Source: Jaapia argillacea MUCL 33604 (taxonomy: Eukaryota; Basidiomycota; Agaricomycetes; Jaapiales; Jaapiaceae). From it: 64,000 nucleotides of DNA. This document shows, one piece after another, positions 36,104 through 48,469 of the stretch. The position numbers were made by a program, and so were the translations under genes. The notes under the pieces are model-generated. The model ran no database searches. It worked only from the letters and a program-made list of their open reading frames with translations, and had not been told where the DNA came from. The DNA is taken from contig KL197733.1 in assembly GCA_000697665.1 (NCBI GenBank), positions 462,600 through 526,599 on the forward strand. Direction: 5' to 3'. Position 1 is the stretch's first letter. Each line of letters opens with the position of its first letter.

Positions 36104-37738
36104 ATGGCGACTCCAACTGCAGCCTCCGCTCCGACAGCGGGCAAGGGTCTCCCGACAATCCTCGAAAAGATCCAAGCCCAACGCCTCGTCGACATCGCAC
36201 AATCCAAACGTACACCAGGCACAACACCCACAGACCTAACCACCCTCCTCTCTCTCAACCTCGCACCACCTCTCATCCCCGTCCTTTCCCGAATGCGATC
36301 TTCCATAACCCCAGGCAAAACTCCAGCTCTAATGGCCGAGATCAAACGCGCTTCCCCGTCTAAAGGCGATATCGCTCTCGACGCCAACGCCGCCAGTCAG
36401 GCTTTGACCTACGCCCTGGGAGGCGCTAGCGTCATCTCCGTGCTCACTGAGCCGACCTGGTTCAAAGGGAGTTTATTGGATATGCGACTCGCGAGACAAG
36501 CTATAGACGGATTACCCAATCGCCCTGCCATCCTTCGTAAAGAATTCATCTTGGACGAATATCAAATCCAAGAAGCCCGTCTTCACGGCGCCGACACCAT
36601 CCTCCTCATCGTCGCCATGCTCTCCCCAGCCCGACTCAGTGCACTCTACCATTTCTCCTTAAGCCTCGGCATGGAACCTCTCGTCGAAGTAAACAACGCA
36701 ACCGAAATGTCTCTCGCCCTCTCCCTCCCCGCCAAACTAATCGGAGTCAACAATCGTAACTTGCATGATTTCAATGTTGATATGGGTACTACGACTAGGT
36801 TGGCTGATATGGTCAAAGGGAAGGATGTGACGCTTTGCGCGTTGAGTGGGATTATGGGGAGGGGGGATGTGGAGAAGTATTTGGAGGAAGGGGTTGGGGC
36901 TGTACTTGTGGGCGAGTCATTGATGAGGGCGAAGGATACGACTGCCTTCATTCGGGAGTTGCTGGGTTTGGAACAGGGGCTGGGGAGGACCGGCTTGGGG
37001 TTGTGTCGTGTCAAGGTTGATGGAGTTGTCACTCCAGAGCAGGCGGTCAAGGTTGCGGAAGCAGGAGCCGAACTTGTTGGAGTTCACCTTTCGTTCGGAA
37101 AGAAGAACCGCGTTAGCGTCAAACAAGCTTCTGCGATTTCGTTGGCGTTGAGGAAGGTCCGTTCGAGGTTCTCGGACACTTCAAGACCTCCATCAGCCAC
37201 TACCGTCTCACTCGGGAACGAATCTTGGTTCCAAGCTCAAGCGCGCCGCCTCTCTGCCTCGTTAACCATCTGCTCACCATTACTGGTCGGAATCTTCGAC
37301 GGCGACACCACGTTGGAAGAAATCATCCGAACAGTCCACCTAGCCCAACTCGATATCGTCCAACTACCTCCCTCCGCCCCCCTCCACTACTCATCCCACA
37401 TCCCCGTATACACAATTCGTACCCTACAAGGAACGTCCAACACCCTGTCCCTCTCCCTAGCGCAAACACCCGGCTACCATCACCTCGTCCTACTCGAATG
37501 CGAAGCAGAGAATTCCGACGCGGCCAAATCCGTCTCGGAACTCGACGTCCCGTTGATCTTGAGTATCGTCGGAGAGACACTGACAGCGGATAAAGTTCAG
37601 GAGGTGGTGGAGGTTGTTAGGCCTTGGGCAGTTTGTGCGAGTGGGAATGTGGAGATTGATGGTGGGAGCGTTGATGGGGAGTTGGTGGGTTCGTTCGTCC
37701 AGGCTGTCAAGGCTGCCGGTGAGGGTTCGCCTTGGTGA
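36104..37738 (+). CDS. Indole-3-glycerol-phosphate synthase / PRA isomerase fusion (TrpC-TrpF), PRAI half degenerate
   Basis: Single-exon gene of 544 aa for two successive steps of tryptophan synthesis. The first half (about 15-290) is a well-kept IGPS barrel: AEIKRASPSKG (79-89), LRKEFILDEYQI with Lys146, LVEVNNAT with Glu195, GVNNRNL with Asn217, and ALSGI with Ser248. The second half (about 300-540) aligns with PRA isomerase, but hallmark residues are changed. The KxCG catalytic cysteine motif reads KVDG (304-307). The LLD catalytic acid reads LLE (463-465). The QLHG motif reads QLPP, and the GGxG phosphate loop is absent. The glutamine amidotransferase (TrpG) domain that precedes these in most fungal TRP1 proteins is also absent. 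IGPS activity is likely; PRAI activity is doubtful. A start at 36,017 is possible but less well placed. Confidence 0.92.
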   Translation: MATPTAASAPTAGKGLPTILEKIQAQRLVDIAQSKRTPGTTPTDLTTLLSLNLAPPLIPVLSRMRSSITPGKTPALMAEIKRASPSKGDIALDANAASQALTYALGGASVISVLTEPTWFKGSLLDMRLARQAIDGLPNRPAILRKEFILDEYQIQEARLHGADTILLIVAMLSPARLSALYHFSLSLGMEPLVEVNNATEMSLALSLPAKLIGVNNRNLHDFNVDMGTTTRLADMVKGKDVTLCALSGIMGRGDVEKYLEEGVGAVLVGESLMRAKDTTAFIRELLGLEQGLGRTGLGLCRVKVDGVVTPEQAVKVAEAGAELVGVHLSFGKKNRVSVKQASAISLALRKVRSRFSDTSRPPSATTVSLGNESWFQAQARRLSASLTICSPLLVGIFDGDTTLEEIIRTVHLAQLDIVQLPPSAPLHYSSHIPVYTIRTLQGTSNTLSLSLAQTPGYHHLVLLECEAENSDAAKSVSELDVPLILSIVGETLTADKVQEVVEVVRPWAVCASGNVEIDGGSVDGELVGSFVQAVKAAGEGSPW

Positions 37739-38216
37739 TTGGCTGATATTCGTCAGAGAGGTTGATTGCGAGAATAAAGTTCAATCTTGTATGTTTAACA
37801 CACGTTGTATCTTGTATCACGATCATGCATTGGAACCTGTTTTCCGATCTGACATCCCACTTGACCTTCGTTAGACTTGGCCACGATCGGTAGTCTTCGT
37901 GCGGATGGGTTTAAGGACACGATCTTATATCCTTGCAGATTAAACCCTTGATTACCACCCACAGAAGCACACTTATTACTATCGAGCTTCAAGAACCAGG
38001 TGCATTGATCGAACTCGTGCAAGGGCGGAACAGAACTTCGGAGATAGCATATGGTAGCCACGTGCCAAGTTCGAACTCGTCCGTTCCGAGTTTTCTTGCT
38101 TTGCTCCGACCCCAAATCCAACTTTCCATCGTCTTGCGCCTCTTGTCATTAAACCATCACCACATCTTGTATATTCTCGAGCTTTTAACGTTCCCTTCCA
38201 ACCCACTCTGAACCCG
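37739..38216. other. Intergenic region between the Trp and RING genes
   Basis: About 480 bp with no gene. It should carry the 3' end of the tryptophan gene (an AATAAA-like GAATAAAG at about 37,772) and the promoter of the RING gene. Confidence 0.5.
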
Positions 38217-39662
38217 ATGCCAACCACTCGTTCAAATAGCAACCAACCCCCTCAAGCACCTGCCGGGAGAAAACCTTTCCAAGCCAAGAACCACACGCAT
38301 CCTGCTGTTCGTGGACCAGGAGGCGCGAGGAAAACTAGAGCGGCAGCCGCTGCTTCGAAAACCGTCACCGACAAAATTGGAGCCGCGAACCCGAACCAGA
38401 ATACCCCTGCCGCCGACAATCCAATCGCAGAGCCAAACGTCAACGCAACCACGAACACCAATGCCAAGACGCTCCCCGTCCGCACCGAGATGGACGTGAT
38501 CATCATCGATTCCGATGACGAAAATCCCCCTCCGAGGAAACGACAAGCTCGGGCGAAGGTCATCTCAAAATCGCGAGGGAAGGGGAAGGCGATACCGATG
38601 GACGACGTCGTCGAAATTAGTTCTGACGAAGAGCCGGAGAGTCAGTCGAAGGAAGGAGGGGCTGGAACTAATTTGGATGGACAGGCTGGTGGGAGCGAGG
38701 ATGTCTGGAAGGAGAGGATACGGAAATTAGAGCAGGTGCGTCCATCCTTTCGCTGTTATTTCTCTTGTTGATCTCCGACACGTAACTAACTATTATGTTT
38801 CCCGTTCGTGGCGCATACAGGAAGTCACGCGTTGGAAAACACAAACTGCTCGCGAGAGTTCGAAGCGGAAGGCCCAGGCGAACGACGACAAAGCTAAACT
38901 CACCTCGCTGATGGATGTATCCGATGAGTTGAATAAGGTGAATAAGAACTTGATCGACGAGAAGGCGAGGTTAAAGGCGGAGATCGAGGAGTTGAAGAAG
39001 GCGAAGGGGAAGATGGTGAGTTCCTTTCCTGAGGCTGCTTCCTTCTCCCTTTCGTTTTCGTTTCGTTTCGTTTCGTTCTTTGCAGGTCGGCCCTTACGGA
39101 GGACTGATGTTTCTCGTTCACTCTAGGACCTATCGGCATTGGACGACCTCGCCTCTTGCGAAATATGCACATTCAAGATGTGGGAGCCTTACACGTATGT
39201 CTCCCCTCTCCTCTCTTCGGCATATATTCAACTCCTCGAAGCCTCCCAGCCTGCGGTCACACGTTCTGCCAGTCCTGCCTAACCGATTGGTTCAATACGA
39301 CTCTGGCCCAACACCTAACCCTACACCCTAACTACACGGCGCTCCCTCATATCCCCCACAATTACCTCCCTTACATCCAAAACCCCACCTTGAATCCCGT
39401 GGTTACGCAACAAATAAAGACTCACCTGAGGGCACAGATGGAAGCAAGAGTGGAACCAGGGTATTCATGTCCGAGTTGTAGGGAAGTGGTCAAGGGTGGC
39501 GCGAAGGGTGGGAGGCCTGTTCGGGTCTGGGTGTTGAGGGATATGGTGCGGGAGGTTGGGAGGTTGACTGGGGAGAAGGGTCCAGATGAGGGGAAGATTG
39601 GGAGGGGAGGAGCTAAGCAGGAGGGAGTCTGGGAGGGCTTTTGGCCCTCTTTGTTGGATTAG
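38217..39662 (+). CDS. RING-finger protein with two SUMO-interaction motifs (STUbL-like)
   Basis: Four exons (38,217-38,735, 38,821-39,015, 39,127-39,194 and 39,242-39,662) join in phase to give 400 aa. The basic, disordered N-terminus contains two SUMO-interaction-like motifs, VIIIDSDDE (94-102) and VVEISSDEE (131-139). Each is a hydrophobic core followed by acidic residues. A Lys/Glu-rich coiled coil covers about 174-238. The RING begins CEICTFKMWEPYTLPACGHTF and CQSCL, and closes with CPSC after an insertion of about 50 residues. The C-terminus is basic then Gly-rich. SIMs plus a RING define SUMO-targeted ubiquitin ligases (Slx8/Rfp/RNF4 type), which act in the nucleus. Assignment to that class is inferred from architecture. 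Confidence 0.85.
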
Positions 39663-40205
39663 TTGAGAGGAGATGAATCATGCATCCTTGTTCATGGCAC
39701 CCTTCGTCGAGAACGGATTGCCGTTGGTTATAGTGTCACATATTTTTATTCATATTGTATGTCCATAACTGTAATCATCACGTCGGATACGTTATTGTAA
39801 TTCCACAGATTGGACATAGCCATCCCCTCGAAACTCACTTTGAACCTGGGGCATTCGAATTCTGCTGGGCGTGGGTCTCTTCGCCAGGTCTGCGGTGTTA
39901 TCGTCTTCTCCCCGTGGCCGCCGTCTGCTGCGCTCACCTACTTATTCCATCACCATTGTCGCTGTGTTATGGCAGTCAAAGTGTACTATGTTCAAGTCAA
40001 ATGTTGGGCATAAAAGTCCCCGTCGCAATCAGAACATAGCGACCTTCTCGAGATATCGATGAGAGTCTTCCAAGGAGCCAATACGGTCAACTTGAGTAGG
40101 TGAGAGAAGTCATTTGATTCAGGTTCCTACACTCCTGAATGTTTCTTTGCCTACACTTATCCACATGCCATCCCCTTCGCATGGTTGCTTAACTCAGTCT
40201 AGACG
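39663..40205. other. Intergenic region between the RING gene and Z2
   Basis: No gene seen. It lies between the convergent 3' ends of the RING gene and Z2. The last part belongs to the 3' flank of the Z family. Confidence 0.45.
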
Positions 40206-43007
40206 AGGGTCAAAACCTATGTGATACTCAGAAGGGTTGGAGAATATCGGCCTCGTCTTGCCTGGGGCAGGTCCGCCATCCGCGGGCGTGTATTACTGCC
40301 CACTCTTTGTGTGGGTCGTGGAAGCAACGGTGAAGAGCATCTTCGAGTGGGACAGCCCGTTGGCCCGTGAAGACATCGCTCAAGACTCTGCACAACATGG
40401 GAGTAAACGAAACGACATTTCCAGTGAGGAGACGAGCTCACCCGTCACCCGATTGCCAAAAATACCTTCCATCCAGGTGGATATCACCCTCGTCACGTCG
40501 AGTTGACAAAACGAACGAATTGGAAGATTTAGGCCGTTATCCGTAAGGGACCGCACAATCCGTGGGTTCATAAAGTTCCAATATGCGCAGTGGTTGTTTC
40601 GTAACGCACAGAACGGCCCTTGACCATAAACTGGGGAAGGATGGAAGATCGGGAGAGGTTGGCAATACTCGTCGTATGATCGACTCTCCATACCGGCGAC
40701 TTCCAACCAACAAAGGAGGTTTTGGCTATCCGTTACTAGACATTCTGACAATCCAGGTTCTCCTCTTGGGAAGAGGTCAGACTAAAGGCGAGACAATATC
40801 TGACATCAATTGACTCACTTTGTACAATCAAGCCTTACTATACCTGTACAACGAAGTGAGCGATGTAACAGGTGTGAATCATCCCCGTGGAGAAGTGCAG
40901 CATCTAAGACTGGGTAACGACCAGCAGACAACCTGACAAGCTCTCTAACTGGCCGTTCCAAATCCGGATGTTCTTCACAGACCTGCATCACCTGGCCGAC
41001 ATCACAGTGCCCGCTGCGACAACCATGGTTGATAAGCAAACACGGCGTAACTGGAATTCACCCAGGCGAAAATGCGGACATACCGGTCGAGAAGCGATAC
41101 TAGCCTTCTAGCCATCGCGTCGGCGACGGTCTTCACCAAAGCCTTCCTCAATCCTAACGTCCACATGTCTCGCCCATCTTCCTGGAGATGGTTACACGTG
41201 TTGTAGGTGGACTCGAGAGAAAGTTGGATCCGATAATGGAAAAATGGATCGTGGAGCGTTTTCATCGCACAATTTGCGAGGGAGTAAGTGGTGGAGGTTC
41301 GTTGCTCAGTGGATGGAGGTTGCGCCTGATAACGGTGGGACTCCAGTATCCGACGGAAAGAAGCGGGCGAAGTGGTGATGGAAGGGAAGATATACGAAAA
41401 TCTGTCTGGAGTTTTCTCCGCCACATCCAATAAATCCTGAAAGAGTTGGTCCAAGAAAGGCGAGGAGAAGCTTGGTATTGACATACTAACAAATATGGAG
41501 AGGAGTCGTAAATATTGGCCCACAGACGACGTATGAGAAGGAGAGCACCTACCAGAACCTCAGCGCAGGTTCAAAGAACGTTCTCCATTTCCACTTGATA
41601 GCGATTTGGTTCATAAAACCCATGGGGGACTCCACATATCCACAAAGAATCTCCAAAACATGGAGCAATGCAAGTTGATCGAGAACATCTTTTGCTCGAG
41701 ACATCTCATACCACAAGTATTGAATGGTAGTTGGATTGCGAAAGGTGGTTTCAGTGAAGAGAGCATTTATGAGTGCGGATGATATGCGTTGACGAGAAAG
41801 AGGTGCATAGAGTCTAGCGAATGTCGTCGCTGCAAGTGTTCGGGTCTGAGTGCTACTATTCTTTTTGGACGATATGTCAATAAGTACCAACAGTGATAAT
41901 GCGGGAGAGTGACTAGCCGTAAAAGCTTGATCAAATTCCGATTGCTTTCTACAACGCCATCCCATGCTGACATGACTTTGTTTTCTACAAGTAAAAAATA
42001 TCAGTTGTTGTCGAGGCACAAGATAATGGTAATTTCACTCACTAAGATCATCAGATTGCGTTGAGCTATCGTGCCGTTCAACATCCGAGAAGCCAGACAT
42101 AGGCACCCATGAATAAACGAGGTGGAGCGCATTCTTCTCTAAAATCCTTCGGTGGTGCTCCATCGACTTGGCTGCCGAAAGAACTTTGTTTTTGTCATGA
42201 CTACCAGAGCACGTCTGGCGGAGAATAACAAAGGATCTGAGTCTCGATTATACGAGATATCGGTAGAGAGTATGGCTTCCAGAGCTTCGATAGTGCCGAT
42301 TGAGGCAAAAGAGGATTGAAAAAAGGGATGGGATGGGGCCAGGGCTGCTATGTAAGATATGGCAAGGGTTTGCGTTGAGAAATTGCCCTGACTTTTGGTG
42401 GTATGATCAACGGTGTTGGTGGAAGCATCAAACTCGAAATAGTCAACAAGACGTACCCGATCATCGAAACGAGTCGCTGACATTCGCTAAACACAGCTTT
42501 CCGAGTCCTCTGCTTATCCGACCACAGACTCCCCCCATTTCTAGTATTCCCGCAATTCGTACACTTCCAAGATCGGGATTCGTCCTCGAACAAAAACAAA
42601 GGACCCTTAGTGGATTTCTGGAATATGATTCCGAACAATGCAACGAGGATCGCTTCATACTGCAACATCTTCTGCGCATGCGATTGCCCAGCAAACGTAG
42701 ACTGAGGTGCAGGTTTCAGGCAAGGACAACATTCGAGGTCCTCCAAGATACGCAAGATGCGCAATGCAGCAGCGTTAGGGCCATGACCGAATCTTTCGGC
42801 CCAACCGGTCAAACGACGTTCGAGTGTTCGACCAAGTTTTGATATGGCGCTGCCGAGGGTACGGCCGGGACCTGGTAAGTCTGATATTGTGGAATTGGTT
42901 TCGACATGTCGTAATTGGTAGATTTGAGAGTCGATGAAGATGATTTTGGGATAGTGAAGTTGGGACAGGTCGATATTGCTATCAGTGCCTCCGTGTGGGT
43001 GTTGCAT
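40206..43007 (-). pseudogene. Z family gene copy 2 (frameshifts)
   Basis: Same exon order as Z4, starting MQHPHGGTDSNIDL at 43,007 and including CCPCLKP and WKCTNCG. A base is missing near 42,175-42,195 in exon 2, where the MTETKVL block of the paralogues becomes MTKTKFF. A base is gained near 40,240 in the last exon, so the conserved ADILNPSEYHIGFDP end is read out of frame and a stop follows. The other exons remain open. Confidence 0.7.
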
Positions 43008-43636
43008 CTTTGCCAGCGTATCTTTGTAGGAAGGTGGGAGGGATGCTGGTGGTTCGGGGCCTGACCTCGTCAGACTTTCAAGAGATCTACAAGGCTGAAT
43101 ATAACGAGACTAGGAGTGGGTGCTTGTTTGAGTTCGTTGATTTGGAGGTGACTCGAGCAAAGGGATCAAACCCAAATGAAGCTGCTCACAGGTCTGCACT
43201 GCAATCGGAGAACAGGTGCAGAGCGTTATCATCGCGATGAAGTCACGAAAAGAGCCTGGTGTTTGGGTATGTAGGGGCAGTGGGGTTGTGTGGACGTGTA
43301 CAAACCTCTGCCACATTCGTCAATAATCCGATTAGATCATAATCAGTACCTTGTCATCCATTCTTCAACCAAACCATTTCACATCCTGAATGACTTCGCA
43401 ATTCGCCCCTTCGAACCATCGAATCCACCATTCAAAACCCTATCCCAACAGGATCTGCGCCTATCTCATAACAATATGATATTGGCAGGGACCAAGATCG
43501 GAGACATTTGAATGCCCAATAACCCTCGAGGGATGTCGATGAGTCTTCCGAGCGTGGAGAAGAGATATACTCCAGAGTGGCTCGAATCTACTCTGCGCAA
43601 CGGCCAATCCACATGCTTTCCCCTTCGGCTGCAAGC

Positions 43637-46517
43637 TCAGTTTTGGTGAGGATCAAAACCAATGTGATATTCAGAGGCATTGAGAATATCGGCCTCGTCT
43701 CTCCTAGAAGAGTGCTCCCACCCACGGACCCAGGATACTGCCCACTCTTGTTGTGGGTGGTGGAAGTGATGGCAAGGAGTCTCTTCGAGTGAGAGAACCT
43801 GTTGGCCGGTGAAGACGTCGGTTAAGAATCTGCATGAAAGTTGAGCAATACGATTGCATGTCACTCGCATCGAAGAAGTCAAGCTCACCCGTCATCCGAT
43901 TGCCAGAAGTACCTTCCGTTCGGGGATATATTGCTCTCGCCACGTCGAGTCGCCAAAACGAACGAGTTGGAAGATTTTAGGCCGTTATCCGTAAGAGACT
44001 GGACGATCCGCGGATTCGTAAAGTTCCAATATTCGTAGCTGTTGTTTCGCAACACGTAGAACGGACCTCGACCGTCAACTGGGGAAAGATGGAAGATTGG
44101 GAGAGGCTGACAAGACTCGTCATATGCTCGGGCCTCGATTCTTGAGACTTCCAACCAACAAAGGTGATGCTGGGTATCCGTCACTAGACATTCCGACAGT
44201 CCAGGTTCTCCCCTTGGGAAGAGTTCAGCCTAGGTCCGACAATGACCGTCATCAACGGACTCACTTAGTACAATCAAGCCTTACTATACCCGTACAACGA
44301 AGCTGGCGGTGTAATAAATATGACTTGGACCCATGGATAAACGCTGCGTGTAAGGCAGGGTAACGACCGGCAGACAGGCCGACAAGCTCCCCGACTCGCT
44401 GTTCCAAATCCGGAGATCTTCACAGACTTGCACGACCTGGCCGGCGGTACAGTGTCCACTGCAACCACCATAGTTGATAAGCAACACAGCAAAAGTGGGA
44501 ACCACCCTAGACGAAAAATAATGTTGCGGACATACTGGTCGAAAAGCGAGAGAATTTGATGAGCCAACGCATCAGCGACGCTCCTCACCAAAGCCTTCTT
44601 CACCCCAAATGAGGATGTGTCTCCCCCTACGTCTTTCCGTAAACTATGAGACTGGATATAGTTGGAGTTGAGGGAAAGTTGAATCCGATAATGAAAGAAT
44701 GGATTGAGGAGTGTTTGAATTGAACGACTTGCGAGGGAAAAAGTAGCTGAAGTTGGTTGGCCCGAGGCTGGAGGTTGTGTCTGGTCAAGATCGAGCTCCC
44801 GTATCGGATGGGACGAAGGAGACACATTGAAAACGCAAGGGAAGATGTACGAAATTTTGTAGGGGGTCATCTCCATCACGTCCAATAAATGCCGAAAGAG
44901 TCGGTCCAGGAAAGGGGAGGAGAAACTTGGCATCGCCGTGCTAATAGGTAGAAACACGATGCAATACAAAAGATCCGGAGGGAATCGTAAGTAAAACCGG
45001 CCAACAGACGATACAAGTGCGCTCACCAGAGCCTGAGCGCAGGTTCGAAGAATGCTCTCCATTTCCATTCGATGGAGACTTGGTTCATCAAACCCATAGG
45101 CGACTCCAAAAGCCCACAAAGAATCTCCAACAGATGTAACAACGCGAGTTGATCGAGAAAGTCTTTGGCTCGAGACAATTCATACCACAAATATTGGATA
45201 TTAGCTGGATCGCGAAAGGTCTTCTCCGCAAAGAGTGCATTGGTGAGCACTACTGGTATGTGTTGGTGAGAAAGAGGGGTATATAGTCTAGCAAGAGTTG
45301 TCGCTGCTAGTGCTCGAGTCTGGGGGTCACTGTTAAGACGGTTCTTGATGAATTCCAACTCCGCCAACACAGGAGAGGAGTGACTGACTGTAAAAGCTGG
45401 ATCACATTCCGATTATTTTCGACAACACCATCCCATGCCGACATAACTTTAGCTTCTACAATAAACATCAGTGGTTATTTAGAGTAAGAACGTGGACAGG
45501 GGATTTACTCACTTGGGTCATGAGAAGGCGTGGACCTGTCGTACCACGAAATGTCCCAGAACCCAAGAATACGTACAGGTAAGCACGCAGGGGAATAAGC
45601 GAGATGGGGCGAATTCATTTCTAAAATCTTTCCTTGTTGCCCCATCAACTTGGCGGCCGAGAGGACCTTGGTTTCTGTCATGGCCATTAGAGCACGTCTG
45701 GCGGAGAATAGCAAGGGATCCGAGCCTCGATTATATGCGATATTTGTGGAGAGTACGTTTTCTAGAGCTTCGATAGTACCGGTCAAGATGAAGGAGGATT
45801 GAAAGAAGGGATGGGAGGGAGCTAGGGCTGCTATGTAGGATGTAGCAAGTGCTTGTGTTGAGAGATTGCCCCGACTTTTGGTGGTGTGATCAGTGGCGTT
45901 AGTGAAACCATCGAGCTAGAAGTAGCCGACAAGCCATACCTGATCATCGAAACGAGTCGCTGACATTCGTTAAGCAGAGCCTTCCTCTTCCTATCCGACC
46001 ACAAACGCTCCATTTTTCTAGTATTCCCGCAGTTCGCACACTTCCAAGATCCGGATTTGTCGTCAAACGAGAAGGGAGAGTGCGAGGGAGATTTTTGGAA
46101 GATAGTTCTGAACAAGGTAACGAGGATCGTTTCAAACTGCAACGTCTTTCCCGTCGGCGATGGTCCAACGAACGCAGACCGACGTTCGGGTTTCAGACAA
46201 GGACAACATTCGAGGTCCTCCAAGATACGCAAGATACGCAGCGCAGCAGCGTTGGGACCATGACCAAGTCTTTCAGCCCAAAGAGTCAAACGACGTTCGA
46301 GTATTCGACCAAGCTGTGATATAGCGTTGCCGAGGGTACGACCGGGACCTGGCAAGTCTGATATTGTAGAGCTGGTTTCGACACGTCGTAGTTGGTAGAC
46401 TTGGGAGTTGATGAAGATGAACTCGGGATCGTGGTCGTGGTGGTCGTGGTGGTTGAACTCGGAGTCAGACGGGTCTCTACCATGATAATCGTCAAAGCCG
46501 CCGTGTGGACGTCGCAT
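43637..46517 (-). pseudogene. Z family gene copy 3 (frameshift)
   Basis: Starts at 46,517 with a His/Asp-rich N-terminus; the HHDHHDHD run reflects a TGG/TGGTCG tandem repeat near 46,434-46,452. It follows the Z4 exon plan and ends YHIGFDPHQN at 43,637. The frame is lost near 44,411-44,420 in exon 6, where VCEDHPDLE of the paralogues becomes VCEDLRIWN. Z2 and Z3 are head-to-tail with about 630 bp between them. Confidence 0.7.
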
Positions 46518-46799
46518 CCTTAGTTGCCAGATAGATACTGTACGTTTGAAACGAAGATAAGACTGCAGCTGGGAGACGATAACTTGAAGGTTGTGTCAGA
46601 AGCTTGTACTTGACTTGAGTATCAGGATAGAATTCCGTCGAAGCAGCCAATCAGTCCAGGTCCTTACGGAAAACTCGTACGTGGGTGATGGGAGTGGAAA
46701 CGACGAAGCAACATATCAAAGTACATACGACTCCGTGAGGAAACCATTGTCCCTCTTTGAAGCGAGTGACTAGTGACGAGTCCTAGTCATGGCGAATAA

Positions 46800-48010
46800 T
46801 TCTACAAAACACCATTTCTATTCCCATTCCCATTCCCGCCTCCACCCAAACAAGCATCTCCTTCTCCACACCCTTCTCACCGTACAGTTAGCGAAGGCTC
46901 GAGCCAGATATAATCCGGTGAGATCGAAAGATTATTTGAGAGGATATTTTCCAATTCACCATCGCAGATCATACGGGCCATTTCACTCATGGTGACGGGG
47001 CATACTATGCTGGGGAGGGTGATGACGGCGGCGATCAAGAAAGGGACCGACCCCCAGGAATCCCGAGTCGTACGATTGGATCCAATCAAGAATGGGTCCG
47101 AAAACGCTCGAAGCCTGAAGGACGAGGTAATGATAGCTAGGCACATTGAACACCAAAGTTTGGTGTCAAGAAGCGAAATCGTCAAGTTTTGGGAGGGTTG
47201 AAATGTCGGAAGGATTCCCTCTCACTCGGCCATTCACCCGAACGAAAGAGTATATCGGCGAATACGACTAATCAAAACGGTAAAACGGTCAGCGAACCCT
47301 CAAACTCAAACTCAACCCTCACCCATCCCCCCAAAACACAGCCGGGGGTTCTCTCGTACGAGCGGATCCAATCGAGGATGCTCAAAGCCTGAGGAACGAG
47401 GGGATGGTAGTCAATCACATCGGCGATGGCAGACTTCTGCTGATAAGCGAATCCACCAAGACTCGGGGGTGGATAGACTGTCGGAAGGATTTCCCTCCAC
47501 TCTTCCAATTCCCCAAAAGAAACACCAGCAAACACGAATAGTCAAAGACTGGTAAAATGCTCAGCGACCCACAAACTCACATTTCCAAATGAAACACTCA
47601 CTCATCCTCAAAAAACGACCGGGAGGTTTGGTTATCAGTTACTCAAAGTGCATACACCAAGGTATCATTCATGATTCGATAAACCCGGTCCTCAAGCTGT
47701 TAAACACCCGGTGTTCGAGCGGGAAAGATTTTGCGCGGAGCACGTACCGAGGGGATGGACTACACTTGCCCGTCCACCTCCAGGGTTCGCAGAGGCAAAT
47801 GGCTTTGATAGGGCACCTTGAACCTAACAGAGACCCAAATCGAGTCTGAAAATCAACGGCGAGAGAAAAAAGTTGGAGTCCTTACCTGGCCATTTCCCTC
47901 GGAAAGAACGAACCGAAATCATGTCCTATCCACTCCAGCCGCCACAAAACCCATATCATGCCTCCGAGACTGGAATGATTCCTCTGCCTAAAAACAGTTA
48001 ACCCAGAAGA
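46800..48010. repeat. Cassette repeat R, next to Z3
   Basis: A degenerate segment homologous to 52,920-53,480 and 58,130-60,130. Shared blocks include GAATCCCRRGT...TACG, TTCGAGCGGGAAGGATTT-like and GAGGGTGATGACGGCGGCGA-like sequences. Inside it, 47,040-47,240 and 47,340-47,540 are also similar to each other. On the - strand hydrophobic frames such as SVPFLIAAVITLPSIVCPVT recur, so R may be a ruined membrane-protein gene. No intact frame is left. Confidence 0.45.
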
Positions 48011-48129
48011 GTTTGAGAATCGCAGAGAGGGAAGTTGGATTCCTCACCTGACTATCCCCAGAGAAACAGCGGTATTAGAACAAATCGAAATCAAGACCTA
48101 TCCACTCCAACCTCCCAAAACCCCATCAG

Positions 48130-48460
48130 CGTTCCTCCAAGACTGGACCGATCCCACAGCTCCAAGAAAATCTCCAAAAAGAATGTTCATAGCCTGGCCT
48201 GTCGTATTTCTCTGCTCCGTACACGACTCGACGTCGTCGTACAAGTCAAGGAGGGAGTGGGAGACCGGAAATGAGGAGGGAGGTGAAAGTTTCAGTAGTT
48301 TCGTCGAGGATGATTTTGATTCTGACGAGGGCGGAGAGGAAGGATGTTGGGGGAAAGAGAACACGGTTCTGAACTATCCTGATGTAGAGCCTAGGGCGCG
48401 GAACTCTTGTGTTGGATTCTGAGCTGAGGACGATGTCCGCTTCGGCCTTCTTGAACTGGA
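48130..48460 (-). pseudogene. B2 family BTB fragment, copy C
   Basis: Holds the BTB-like EADIVLSSESN and FSFPQHPSS...ILDETTET blocks and breaks off near YDDVESCTEQRNTTGQAM (about 48,185). A TAG replaces the conserved Trp codon near 48,373-48,375, and small indels precede it. Truncated at both ends. Confidence 0.7.
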
Positions 48461-48469
48461 GGTCTCCCA

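Noticed and set aside
46434-46452. A short TGG/TCG tandem repeat at the Z3 N-terminus as a separate microsatellite feature
   Set aside because: It is only a few units long and simply encodes the His/Asp run of Z3.
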